From: Hyphomicrobium sp. MC1
GTDB lineage: Bacteria; Pseudomonadota; Alphaproteobacteria; Rhizobiales; Hyphomicrobiaceae
Direction: 5' to 3'
Assembly (NCBI RefSeq): GCF_000253295.1
Contig: NC_015717.1
Coordinates: 3,348,001-3,412,000 of the forward strand
DNA: 64,000 nucleotides
The position numbers were made by a program, and so were the translations under genes. Positions 52,969-61,792 of the stretch are shown here, piece after piece; the first letter of the stretch is position 1; every line of letters begins with the position of its first letter. The notes under the pieces are model-generated. The model was not told the DNA's origin and did not search any database. It worked only from the letters and a program-made list of their open reading frames with translations.

Positions 52969-55362
52969 TTAGAGCGAGAGCTGCTGCTCTTCTGCGTTTA
53001 CGCCACGGATCTCGCGTGTCGCGGTGGACGCCATTTCGTAGAGCGTGGTGCGTCGCCGCGGCTGTCGGCCAGACGTGCGAATGATCTCTTCCATTCGTTC
53101 CGGCGTCATTTCCTGGCCGTGACTTGCGCCCGCCGAACGCGAGATACTCTCATCCATCAGCGTGCCACCGAGATCGTTCACACCTGCGTCAAGGCATAGG
53201 CGAACACCGTCGGCGCCTAGCTTTACCCAGGACGCTTGAATGTTCGTGATGTGCGGATGCAGCACAAGTCGCGATACTGCATGCATCAGTATCGCTTCAC
53301 GGAACGTCGGTCCTGGCCGTGCGCGACCTTTGAGATACATCGGCGCTTCCATATGCACGAACGGTAGCGGAACGAACTCCGTGAACCCGCCGGTCTCGAT
53401 TTGCAGATTGCGAATGCGCAGCAGGTGTCGCGCCCAATGTTCATAGCGGTCGATGTGACCGAACATGATCGTTGCCGTCGACTTGAAGCCGGACAGGTGG
53501 GCCGTCCTCATAACGTCGAGCCATTCGGCGCTGTCGAGCTTATCGGGGCATAGCTGCTGGCGAACTTCGTCGTCCAGGATTTCAGCTGCCGTTCCGGGCA
53601 GCGTTCCGAGGCCGGCCGCCTTGAGTTGCCCAAGAAACGAACGAACGGTGATACCGAGCGTCTTCGCGCCCTGTGCCACTTCAAGTGGCGAAAACGCGTG
53701 GAGATGCATCTGTGGCACACGCGTTTTTACGGCGTTGCAGATATCGAGATACCGTTGGCCTGTGTAGGACGGATGAATGCCGCCCTGCATACAGACTTCT
53801 GTCGCGCCGCGGTCCCAAGCCTCAAAGGCGCGATGTGCGATTTCATCAAGGCCGAGGTCGTACGGCTTGCCGCGCAAATTTTCGCTCAGTTTGCCTTTCG
53901 AGAACGCGCAGAACTGGCATTTGAAATAGCAGATGTTGGTGTAGTTGATGTTCCGCGTAATGACGTAGCTTACGACGTCGCCGTTTGTGCGCCGTCGCAG
54001 TTCATCGGCAGCGCGGCAAACCGCAGAAAAGTCGTCGCTCTGAGCGCGAAATAGCGAGACGATATCATCTTCGCCAAGGCATCTGCCGTCCGATACCTTG
54101 TCGAGAACTGCACGAATCCGGTCGGACGCTTGATGCGATTTTCTCGCACGCACGAGCTTGACGTCGTGCGCAGGTGGCTCTTCCAGTCGGCCGACGCACC
54201 AAGTATCTGTTCGCGGCCATCCGTCCGCGTCAGTCATGACGAATAACGGCTTTAACACGGTTCTGTCGACCCACTTCGACGGCTGCCGTGCGAACGCGGG
54301 ATAAATTGCGACACGTTCGCGGAGCGCTTTTCCAACGGCGCTTGTTTCTTGTTCGAGAACCCTCACATGCGGCCAAGGCGCTTCCGGATTGACGAAGTCC
54401 GGCGTTACCGGCGATACGCCACCCCAATCATTGATGCCAGCCGAGACGAGTGCCGGTAGATCCCCGGCGCTCAGGTTCGGCGGCGCTTGGATATTCATTT
54501 CTGGCTCGAAGAGTAGCCGCGCGATTGCAATCGTCCAGAGATGATCATCGAGCGTCGGCGCTGCGACGTCAGCCATGCGTGTGCCGGGCTTGGGTCTAAA
54601 ATTCTGGACGATGATTTCTTGTATATGCCCATACTGGTCGTTGAGGTCGCGCAGCGCAACGAGCGCATCGATACGCTCCTCACGTGTCTCGCCGATGCCG
54701 ATCAGAATGCCGGACGTGAAGGCAATGCCATGGACGCCAGCGCGCCGGATCGTGTCGAGACGCGCGGCTGGCGCCTTATCGGGCGAGCCGTAATGTACTT
54801 GGCCTTTTTCGCACAGGCGCTCGGACGCGCTCTCAAGCATGATGCCTTGCGAAGCTGCAACGCTGCGAAGCGAGAGCAGATCATCGTCGGACATGAGACC
54901 GGGATTGATGTGAGGGAGTAACCCGGTTTCCTTAAGGACGACGGAGGCCATCTCAGCGACGTATGAGAGCGTCGTATCGTGGCCGAGCGCGCGCAGCTCG
55001 TCGCGCGCGAATTCGTAGCGCAGCTCCGGCTTATCTCCGAGTGTAAAAAGCGCTTCCTTGCATCCAGCCTTCTTACCGCTCATCGCAATGGACAGGACTT
55101 CATCGCGCGTCAGATAAGCACGCTCTCCCTTGCGCGGGGGATGGGCAAAAGTACAGTAGTGACAGACATCGCGACACAGCTGCGTCAGCGGAATGAAGAC
55201 TTTGCGGGAATATGAAACCACGTCTCCGTGTGCTGCGTCCCTGCGCCGAGCGGCGGCGTCGAGAAGCGGCGCGATATCGTCGAGGTCGACGAGCGCCATC
55301 GCCTCGTCGCGACTGAGGCGCGAACCAGATTTACGCGAGAGAATATCGGAAACGCCTGTCAT
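52969..55362 (-). CDS. fbiC: FO synthase (CofG-CofH fusion)
   Basis: 797 residues. Two radical SAM halves: CofG with C64-x3-C68-x2-C71 (LCRDVCHYC), and CofH with a second Cx3Cx2C (NICYFKCQFC, about residue 478). Together they build 7,8-didemethyl-8-hydroxy-5-deazariboflavin from tyrosine and a pyrimidine precursor of flavin synthesis. The fused form is typical of actinobacteria and of the F420 clusters seen in some proteobacteria. ATG 55362 shares one base with the cofC stop (TGATG). Confidence 0.96.
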   Translation of the reverse strand: MTGVSDILSRKSGSRLSRDEAMALVDLDDIAPLLDAAARRRDAAHGDVVSYSRKVFIPLTQLCRDVCHYCTFAHPPRKGERAYLTRDEVLSIAMSGKKAGCKEALFTLGDKPELRYEFARDELRALGHDTTLSYVAEMASVVLKETGLLPHINPGLMSDDDLLSLRSVAASQGIMLESASERLCEKGQVHYGSPDKAPAARLDTIRRAGVHGIAFTSGILIGIGETREERIDALVALRDLNDQYGHIQEIIVQNFRPKPGTRMADVAAPTLDDHLWTIAIARLLFEPEMNIQAPPNLSAGDLPALVSAGINDWGGVSPVTPDFVNPEAPWPHVRVLEQETSAVGKALRERVAIYPAFARQPSKWVDRTVLKPLFVMTDADGWPRTDTWCVGRLEEPPAHDVKLVRARKSHQASDRIRAVLDKVSDGRCLGEDDIVSLFRAQSDDFSAVCRAADELRRRTNGDVVSYVITRNINYTNICYFKCQFCAFSKGKLSENLRGKPYDLGLDEIAHRAFEAWDRGATEVCMQGGIHPSYTGQRYLDICNAVKTRVPQMHLHAFSPLEVAQGAKTLGITVRSFLGQLKAAGLGTLPGTAAEILDDEVRQQLCPDKLDSAEWLDVMRTAHLSGFKSTATIMFGHIDRYEHWARHLLRIRNLQIETGGFTEFVPLPFVHMEAPMYLKGRARPGPTFREAILMHAVSRLVLHPHITNIQASWVKLGADGVRLCLDAGVNDLGGTLMDESISRSAGASHGQEMTPERMEEIIRTSGRQPRRRTTLYEMASTATREIRGVNAEEQQLSL

Positions 55363-56054
55363 CAAATTACGAGCTCAAACTGCCGTTTCGGCGCGAAATG
55401 CCGAAAGCTCGCCAGGCATGCGAGCGTTCGCAGGCCACAACGAAGCGATGCACCCATGACGAGATCCGAGGGAACATCAACATCGTGCCCGGCGCCCCGC
55501 AGTGGCAGGACCAGCGGCTCTAGACCGGCACTGCGGGCTAATGAAAGATGTCGGGCAAAGCTATCGGTTCCGAACGCCGGATCCATGACGTTCCATGGCG
55601 ATAAGCCTAAAATATTAGTGCCCGCATCCCGCACCGCTTCGGTAATGACGACCGCATGCGTCTTCAACGCGGACACGGCTTCCGAAAGCTCCGCTGCCGT
55701 AACGAATGGAAGATCGGCCGGCACCGCCATGATTGCGGGATTATTTCGAAATTTTCCGACCGTTCGAATACCCTGAGAGATCGCGGCATTGAGCCCCGCC
55801 TCCGTTGGCTCCGCAACAACTCTCGCGCCGAAGTCCGCAGCGAGCGCATGGGCGTCGAGATCCGACGTCACGACCAGGGTACCCGCTAATCCGCGCGTGC
55901 AAGCCAACTGTTCGAGAACGTCTGCGGCCATGGCTTTAGCGAGCGTTGCGCGCTCGTGCGGATTGAGCACATCGCTCAGACGACTTTTCGCGCCCGCGAA
56001 CCGTCTGATAGGGACAATGGCCCAAATATTGTTCTGTAGCATGTTCTGAATCAT
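55362..56054 (-). CDS. cofC: F420 guanylyltransferase CofC
   Basis: 230 residues, nucleotidyltransferase with PIRRFAGAKSRLSDVL and MAVPADLPFV. It activates phospholactate, phosphoenolpyruvate or 3-phosphoglycerate with GTP for the CofD step; which one cannot be read from the sequence. Overlaps cofD by 4 bp. Confidence 0.92.
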   Translation of the reverse strand: MIQNMLQNNIWAIVPIRRFAGAKSRLSDVLNPHERATLAKAMAADVLEQLACTRGLAGTLVVTSDLDAHALAADFGARVVAEPTEAGLNAAISQGIRTVGKFRNNPAIMAVPADLPFVTAAELSEAVSALKTHAVVITEAVRDAGTNILGLSPWNVMDPAFGTDSFARHLSLARSAGLEPLVLPLRGAGHDVDVPSDLVMGASLRCGLRTLACLASFRHFAPKRQFELVI

Positions 56055-57031
56055 CGCGAGACTCTAGCTTGACGGAGTTCGTTGGCGAAGGCGAGAGAGG
56101 CATGCGCCAAACGCTCCTTGTCGGCGGCGCTTGTCATCATCGTGCGCGTAGCCATGGTTGCGAGTTCGATCGAGCTGGCATCGATCGCATCGACTTCGTC
56201 GATGATGAGACCATCGATAATGCCGCGATAGTGTTCTGCGATGGCCTTCGAATTCGTCGGCATGTGGAGCTGTGCCATGATTTTCGCAGTCGGCCCTTTG
56301 ACGGCAGCGCCACCGATGATCGGAGAAACGGCAATGACCGGCGCGTCGACACGATCTAGAAGATCGAGAGCGCCTGGCGTCGCAAGAATAGGATCGATGC
56401 TAAGAAACGGGTTAGATGGGCAGATTATGACGGCGCGCAGCATCGGCGATTGCAACGCCTTTTGAACAGCATCACTTACGTGGGCCGATTCTGCGCCCTC
56501 GAAGCGAATGGCGCTGACTTTCGGCTCGCATCGATGTTTGACGAAATAATCTTGAAAGGGCAGGTCACCGTCTGGCGTTTCGACGATCGTCCGTACCGGT
56601 TGATCCGACATCGGCAGAATCGTCGCTGTGATCCCGAGCTGCTGCGCGATAGCGCTCGTAAAAGACGTAAGCGTCTCTCCCGCCCGCAGGCGTTGAGTTC
56701 TCAGCACATGCAGCGCCAGATCTTTATCGCCAAGCTGAAACCATGCTTCGCCTCCGAGTTCTGCGAGTGAGGCCATGAAATTCCAGCTTTCATCGGCGCG
56801 CCCCCAGCCACGTTCTTGATCGGAAAGTCCGGATAGCGTGTAGAGCACGGTATCGATATCAGGAGAGACCATCAAACCATGATGTTCGAAATCGTCACCC
56901 GTGTTGACAATCAGCTTGAGACTTTTCCCGAGAACGCGTTGCAATCCGAGCGCAAGCTTCGCGCCACCGACACCACCGCAGAGCGCCACGACGCTGCCGA
57001 CCTCATTTGATTGCGGCATGGGCGTGCTCAT
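56051..57031 (-). CDS. cofD: F420 phosphotransferase CofD
   Basis: 326 residues. N-terminal LCGGVGGAKLALGL and NTGDDFEHHGLMVSPDIDT are diagnostic for the family, which joins the activated phospho-acid to FO to give (dehydro-)F420-0. Overlaps cofE and cofC by 4 bp each. Confidence 0.95.
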   Translation of the reverse strand: MSTPMPQSNEVGSVVALCGGVGGAKLALGLQRVLGKSLKLIVNTGDDFEHHGLMVSPDIDTVLYTLSGLSDQERGWGRADESWNFMASLAELGGEAWFQLGDKDLALHVLRTQRLRAGETLTSFTSAIAQQLGITATILPMSDQPVRTIVETPDGDLPFQDYFVKHRCEPKVSAIRFEGAESAHVSDAVQKALQSPMLRAVIICPSNPFLSIDPILATPGALDLLDRVDAPVIAVSPIIGGAAVKGPTAKIMAQLHMPTNSKAIAEHYRGIIDGLIIDEVDAIDASSIELATMATRTMMTSAADKERLAHASLAFANELRQARVSR

Positions 57032-57798
57032 CGAAAGAGATCCCTCTCCTTGTCGCGAACGAGCACCGACGCCGAGCGCTCAGGTGCGCTCGCTTGAAAG
57101 CCGCGAACAATCACGGCAGGCAACCCCGCCCCCGCCTGCCCCATCAAAAGCGAAGCTGCCGACGCAAGTTCGTCGGCAATGGCAACTTCCGTCACCCGCA
57201 ACTCGCGACCAAAGAGATCAGAGCTGCCAACAAGATCGACCAGTGATGGAACTCCTGCGCTGCCGATGGCTATCCCCACGACGCCATTGCGCCACGGCCG
57301 ACCGAAACTGTCGTTAATGATGACGCCGATCGCCACGTCGAAATCCGCATCGAGTGCCGCTTTGATGGATGCTGCGCTGCCGTCGGGATCGCAAGGCAGG
57401 AGAAGCAATCGGCCTGCTCCCTCGCCATGGGAGATGTTCGACTCGTCGATGCCGGCATTGGCCATCACGAAACCGAGCTTGTGGGCGGCAATAATGAGGT
57501 GGGGCCCGACTTTGACGATATCGTCGGATTCACTGAGAATTGTTTCGACGTGCCGAGGATCTTTGCCACTTCGTTGCGCCAGAGCTTTGGCTTCTTCCGA
57601 CGGCACGACGGCTTCGAGATCGACATAGCGGCCTTCGGCCTTCGATACGATCTTTTGCGCGACAACCAGAATATCGCTGTCTTGCAGACCGACACCGTTA
57701 TCTCGAACCGCCGCCGCGAGGATCGCAGCCAGATCGTCGCCTGGCTCGATCAACGGAACTCCTCGCAAAGCAAACAATGTGACGGGCGCGGTTTGCAT
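57028..57798 (-). CDS. cofE: F420-0:gamma-glutamyl ligase CofE
   Basis: 256 residues, the length of the stand-alone ligase. Motifs: DILVVAQKIVSKAEGR, ANAGIDESNI and SFGRPWRNGVVGIAIG. It adds the glutamate tail. The C-terminal FMN reductase domain of actinobacterial FbiB is absent, and no separate homologue is evident in the operon, which matters for which C3 precursor is used. Confidence 0.95.
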   Translation of the reverse strand: MQTAPVTLFALRGVPLIEPGDDLAAILAAAVRDNGVGLQDSDILVVAQKIVSKAEGRYVDLEAVVPSEEAKALAQRSGKDPRHVETILSESDDIVKVGPHLIIAAHKLGFVMANAGIDESNISHGEGAGRLLLLPCDPDGSAASIKAALDADFDVAIGVIINDSFGRPWRNGVVGIAIGSAGVPSLVDLVGSSDLFGRELRVTEVAIADELASAASLLMGQAGAGLPAVIVRGFQASAPERSASVLVRDKERDLFR

Positions 57799-57803
57799 CG
57801 TGT

Positions 57804-58469
57804 CTATACCGCCTCGTTGGCTTCCAGCCCGGTAATACCAATGCCGGCGCTCGGAACCTTATATTGCCGGTTGATCCAGATAAGGACGGACGTCATTGCC
57901 TCAGCGGCGGCGGAATTCGCCAACGCGCCGCCGGCAACGCCACGACGCGCCACCACACCAGCCAGTTCAACGACCGTGCTGCGTGCGTTCTTATCATCGC
58001 TGAAGACAAGCACATCGCAATCAGCGCGACCGCCAGAGTGAAGCTTCTTGGCGCCCACATTATGAAATGCCGAAACGACCCTCACTCCGTCACCGAAAAG
58101 CCGTTGCGATATCTGCGCGGCCGAGCCGTCTACCGGGAGCTGTACGGTCGACACTTTTGGCGGCACGAGCGGCACAGTGGCATCAATGACGATCTTGCCC
58201 TGCGCCGCATCCTTGATCTCGGCAATAGTCGAAGCATGATTGCTGAACGGAATCGTTAGCACGATGATTGTCGCTGTGGCTGCGGCCTCTCCATTCGACA
58301 ACCCAGTAACGCCATGACCAATCTCGGCAGCAGAGGCTTCTGCCTTGTCTTTTGAGCGCGAACCGACAATCACTTTGTAACCGGCGGCGGCCCAGACCTT
58401 AGCCAAGCCCGATCCCAGATCGCCTGTGCCCCCTATGATTCCTATGGTTGGCTTCATCGTATTTGCCAT
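57804..58469 (-). CDS. F420:NADP oxidoreductase (NPDR)
   Basis: 221 residues from ATG 58469 (GGGAG upstream). N-terminal IGIIGGTGDLGSGLAKVWA and VGSRSKDKAEASA mark the NADP-binding domain of the family. It reduces F420 with NADPH. First gene of the F420 operon, 5 bp before cofE, so supply and reduction of the cofactor are co-transcribed. Confidence 0.9.
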   Translation of the reverse strand: MANTMKPTIGIIGGTGDLGSGLAKVWAAAGYKVIVGSRSKDKAEASAAEIGHGVTGLSNGEAAATATIIVLTIPFSNHASTIAEIKDAAQGKIVIDATVPLVPPKVSTVQLPVDGSAAQISQRLFGDGVRVVSAFHNVGAKKLHSGGRADCDVLVFSDDKNARSTVVELAGVVARRGVAGGALANSAAAEAMTSVLIWINRQYKVPSAGIGITGLEANEAV

Positions 58470-58524
58470 GCTCCCGGTTCTTAGTCTCGTGGGTGCCAAG
58501 GCCAGCGAGCGCCAGAAGCAAAAC

Positions 58525-58540
58525 ATACTATTTATAGAAT
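58525..58540. promoter_or_regulatory. Operator copy upstream of the F420 operon
   Basis: ATACTATTTATAGAAT, 56 bp before the F420:NADP reductase start. It lies within a wider AACATA..TATGTT inverted repeat (58522-58552). AT-rich surroundings suit a promoter. Confidence 0.5.
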
Positions 58541-58569
58541 AACAATATGTTTTACCGTAAACCAAGGTA

Positions 58570-60141
58570 TTAGCCGCTCGAATGGCTAGCGAGAAGCAGG
58601 TCGGCAGCTCGATGACCGATCATCACGCAGGGCGCCATCGTGTTGCCTGTCGTGACCGCGGGCATGACAGAACCATCAGCCACGCGCAGACCATCGACAC
58701 CATAAACCTGCAGCGCCCCGTTCACGACCGCCATCGGATCGCGTCCCATCTTTGCGGTGCACGTCTCATGAAAATACGTGCCGGCAGCGTTACGCAGGAA
58801 GTTCTCGAGCTGGGCGCCCTTGAGGGGGCCGGGCATGATCTCCCGCTCAGTGAACGCCTTAAGCTCCGCCGAATTGCCGATTTCGCGGCAGATCTCGACG
58901 GCGCGAACGAGGGCCTTCATATCTGCCGGATCGCTGAGCAGATTGGCATGGATGCGAAGTGGATCGGACGCACGCGGCCCTGTCAGCTCGATGTAGCCGC
59001 GGCTTTGTGGGCGCACGAGCCCTGGTGCCAGCGTAAACGCCTGCGAGGGATCGACCGGCACGTTGTATTGGTCGCGCGTGATTTCGGATCCGAAGCCGCA
59101 CTCTTCGAGAATGGGCTGAAGGTCCGGCGTCTTGAGCGAGGGATCACTTTTGCAAAAAAATGTGAATTCTGCCGAGTTGTTGCGCGGTGGCTCAGGTTTT
59201 GAATACGCCCAAACACAGCCTGCAACGAGGATATGATCCTGCAGATTGCGGCCGACGCCCGGCAGATGCTGCTTCAACGGGATACCATGCCGCGCAAGCT
59301 CAGCCTCGTCGCCTATGCCTGAAAGCATCAGAACCTTCGGCGTGTTGATTGCTCCGAGCGACAAGATGATTTCGCACGTTGCGTGGGCGATCAGCTGCTT
59401 GCCATGACAGGTGAACGCAACGCCAGTCGCGCGCCGGCCGGTGAAAAGCACACGCTCGACTTCAGCGCCGAGAATGACAGTGAGGTTCGGCTGGTGCATA
59501 CGGGGCCGGAGATAGGCGCTCGCCGTCGAGATTCGAATGCCGTCTTTCACCGTGATATTGGCGATACCGCAGCCGCCGTCGCTTTCCATCGTCTCCGCGT
59601 TGAGATCGTCGGTGCGCGGAATGCCTAAGGCGTGGGCAGCATCGACCAGCGCGGGCGCAACAGGAATCGGATCGTCAGGAAGCGTAATGTAAACTGGACC
59701 GCCCTTGCCGCGCATTCCCGAGCCGTTTGGGCCGTGCCAGTCCTCGATCTCTTTGTAAGCCTTGGTGACCGAATTATAGCTCCAGCCGTCGTCACCCGTT
59801 TCTTCCGCCCATTGATCGAAATCGTTCTTGTGGCCGCGCGCCCAGACCAATCCATTGATGCTCGATCCGCCGCCCAAAACTTTGCCCATCGGCAACGGTG
59901 CCCGTCTACCGTTGAGGCCAGGATGCGGTTCGGACTTAAAGCTCCAATCACGTTCGCCGCCGATGTTGCGCATCCAGATTTTAGCATCGTCGATTTCCGG
60001 AATGCGTTCGTCTCCACCCGCCTCCAACAGCAAAACGCGAATTTCTGGACGTTCTGCCAAACGCGCCGCAACGACCGCGCCGGATGCGCCACCGCCGCAG
60101 ACGATGAAGTCATATTCGCCCGCGAGGATAGTTGAACTCAT
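58570..60141 (-). CDS. GMC-family FAD oxidoreductase
   Basis: 523 residues from ATG 60141. FAD motif CGGGASGAVVAARLAE near the N-terminus, the GMC signature GKVLGGGSSINGLVWARG, and a C-terminal active-site region with FHETCTAKMG and TGNTMAPC. Choline-dehydrogenase/alcohol-oxidase type; pyridoxine 4-oxidase-like enzymes also belong here. The start overlaps the ABC ATPase stop by 4 bp, so it is translationally coupled to the transporter and probably acts on the imported compound. Confidence 0.9.
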   Translation of the reverse strand: MSSTILAGEYDFIVCGGGASGAVVAARLAERPEIRVLLLEAGGDERIPEIDDAKIWMRNIGGERDWSFKSEPHPGLNGRRAPLPMGKVLGGGSSINGLVWARGHKNDFDQWAEETGDDGWSYNSVTKAYKEIEDWHGPNGSGMRGKGGPVYITLPDDPIPVAPALVDAAHALGIPRTDDLNAETMESDGGCGIANITVKDGIRISTASAYLRPRMHQPNLTVILGAEVERVLFTGRRATGVAFTCHGKQLIAHATCEIILSLGAINTPKVLMLSGIGDEAELARHGIPLKQHLPGVGRNLQDHILVAGCVWAYSKPEPPRNNSAEFTFFCKSDPSLKTPDLQPILEECGFGSEITRDQYNVPVDPSQAFTLAPGLVRPQSRGYIELTGPRASDPLRIHANLLSDPADMKALVRAVEICREIGNSAELKAFTEREIMPGPLKGAQLENFLRNAAGTYFHETCTAKMGRDPMAVVNGALQVYGVDGLRVADGSVMPAVTTGNTMAPCVMIGHRAADLLLASHSSG

Positions 60142-60938
60142 AGTGTAGTACTTTCCATATCTGCAATTTGGATCGACTCTTCGCGGATGCTCTGCAGCAC
60201 CGTCCAATGAGCATGCCGAAATGCGTCGGTTGCCATCACTGCCGGTACACGCGGACGCGGCAAGTCTATCAGCACGGTAAGTTTGATCTTGCCGGGCTGA
60301 TTGCTCATGACCAGAACGCGATCGGCGAGAAATACGGCTTCGTCTACGTCGTGCGTGACGAACAGAACCGTCAGCTTGTGCTTTTCCCAGATGCCGGTCA
60401 GCAATTCCTGCATGTGATGGCGCGTGAGCGCATCGAGTGCGCCAAAAGGCTCGTCCATCAAGAGGATCTTCGGCCGGTATGACAGCGCACGCGCGATCGC
60501 AACGCGCTGTTTCATGCCACCTGACAGTTGGTTCGGGTAACGGTCCTTGAATTTCTCTAGCCGCACGAGCTTAATGTGTTCGAGCGCGACATCTCTCGCG
60601 TCTTTCCGGTTCATGCCCGCGGCCTGCAGGGCGAACTCAACGTTCTGTTGAGCCGTCAACCAAGGCATGAGCGTATAGCCCTGAAAGACAACGCCGCGGT
60701 CACGGCCGGGCCCGTCGATCGGCACATTATCGACGAGAATGACACCCTCTTCGCAGGTCTGCAGGCCAGCGATGATAGACAGCAACGTGCTCTTGCCACA
60801 TCCCGACGCTCCAACGAGAGCGACGAATTCGTTCTCGACGAGCGAAATCGTGACGTTGTCGACAGCTTTCGTACGCGCTGCACCAGTGCCGAAATACTTT
60901 GAGACGGCATCGACTTTCAATTTAGGATAGCGCGTCAT
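60138..60938 (-). CDS. ABC transporter ATP-binding protein (SsuB/TauB/NrtD type)
   Basis: 266 residues from ATG 60938. Walker A GASGCGKST, Q-loop GVVFQGYTLMPWLT, signature LSGGMKQR, Walker B LLMDEPFGALD and the switch His (FVTHDVDEA) are intact. Overlaps both neighbours by 4 bp. Confidence 0.95.
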   Translation of the reverse strand: MTRYPKLKVDAVSKYFGTGAARTKAVDNVTISLVENEFVALVGASGCGKSTLLSIIAGLQTCEEGVILVDNVPIDGPGRDRGVVFQGYTLMPWLTAQQNVEFALQAAGMNRKDARDVALEHIKLVRLEKFKDRYPNQLSGGMKQRVAIARALSYRPKILLMDEPFGALDALTRHHMQELLTGIWEKHKLTVLFVTHDVDEAVFLADRVLVMSNQPGKIKLTVLIDLPRPRVPAVMATDAFRHAHWTVLQSIREESIQIADMESTTL

Positions 60939-61792
60939 CGGCCGGCCTCTAGATACTTGAACATGCGGCGTCCGATGAATTTCATCACTTGATCGGAAAC
61001 TAAGCCAAGGACGCCGAGCACGACAACGTAGCCAATGATCGTGTCGGTCTGGAAATAGCGCTGCGCTACCGTAATGCGATAGCCCAGACCTGATGTTGCA
61101 GCGACGAGTTCCGCTAGGACGAGCCAGGACCAAGCCCAACCGAGACAGATACGCATCCCATCCCAAATACCGGGCGCGGCAGATGGCAACACAATCCTGA
61201 AGAGAATATTGCGCTCCGGCATTTGCAGCGTACGGCCGACATCGACGAAATCACGCGGCACACGTTTAACGCTGTCCTGCACCATCAAGATCTGTTGGAA
61301 GAACGTGCCGATCCAGATTATCAGCCACTTCTGAAATTCGCCCGTCCCGAACCATAAGATCGTCAAGGGCACGAATGCGACCACCGGCATGTAGCGTATG
61401 AAATCTATGACGGGTTCGAAGAAAGCGTCCAAAACGCGGTAGGAGCCGATCAGGATGCCACCTGGGATAGCCAGCGCACATGACAGCGCGAAGGCAATCG
61501 CTATTCTGGCGAGACTCGTCACAAGATCGTTCGCCAAGTCACCGCTTTGAGCCAGAGAGATGAGGCGATGGAGAACTTTTGGCGGGGACGGCAGAAACAG
61601 CGAGCGCACGAGGCCCGCTTCCGTTACGGCCCACCACACACCGAGAATGAGGAGAAATGCCAGGCAAGCTATCGCCACAAAGCGTTGCGGCTCTATTGTA
61701 GCGGTGAGATTGAGCAGCCGCCGAGACGGCCGTCGCTGCATCGGGAATGCAGCGACGGAATCTGTGGCGACACTTCGGTCGAGAGCGTTCAT
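60935..61792 (-). CDS. ABC transporter permease
   Basis: 285 residues, about six membrane segments, with the cytoplasmic EAA-like loop near PSAAPGIWDGMRICLGWAW. SsuC/TauC family. Overlaps the binding-protein and ATPase genes by 4 bp. Confidence 0.93.
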   Translation of the reverse strand: MNALDRSVATDSVAAFPMQRRPSRRLLNLTATIEPQRFVAIACLAFLLILGVWWAVTEAGLVRSLFLPSPPKVLHRLISLAQSGDLANDLVTSLARIAIAFALSCALAIPGGILIGSYRVLDAFFEPVIDFIRYMPVVAFVPLTILWFGTGEFQKWLIIWIGTFFQQILMVQDSVKRVPRDFVDVGRTLQMPERNILFRIVLPSAAPGIWDGMRICLGWAWSWLVLAELVAATSGLGYRITVAQRYFQTDTIIGYVVVLGVLGLVSDQVMKFIGRRMFKYLEAGR

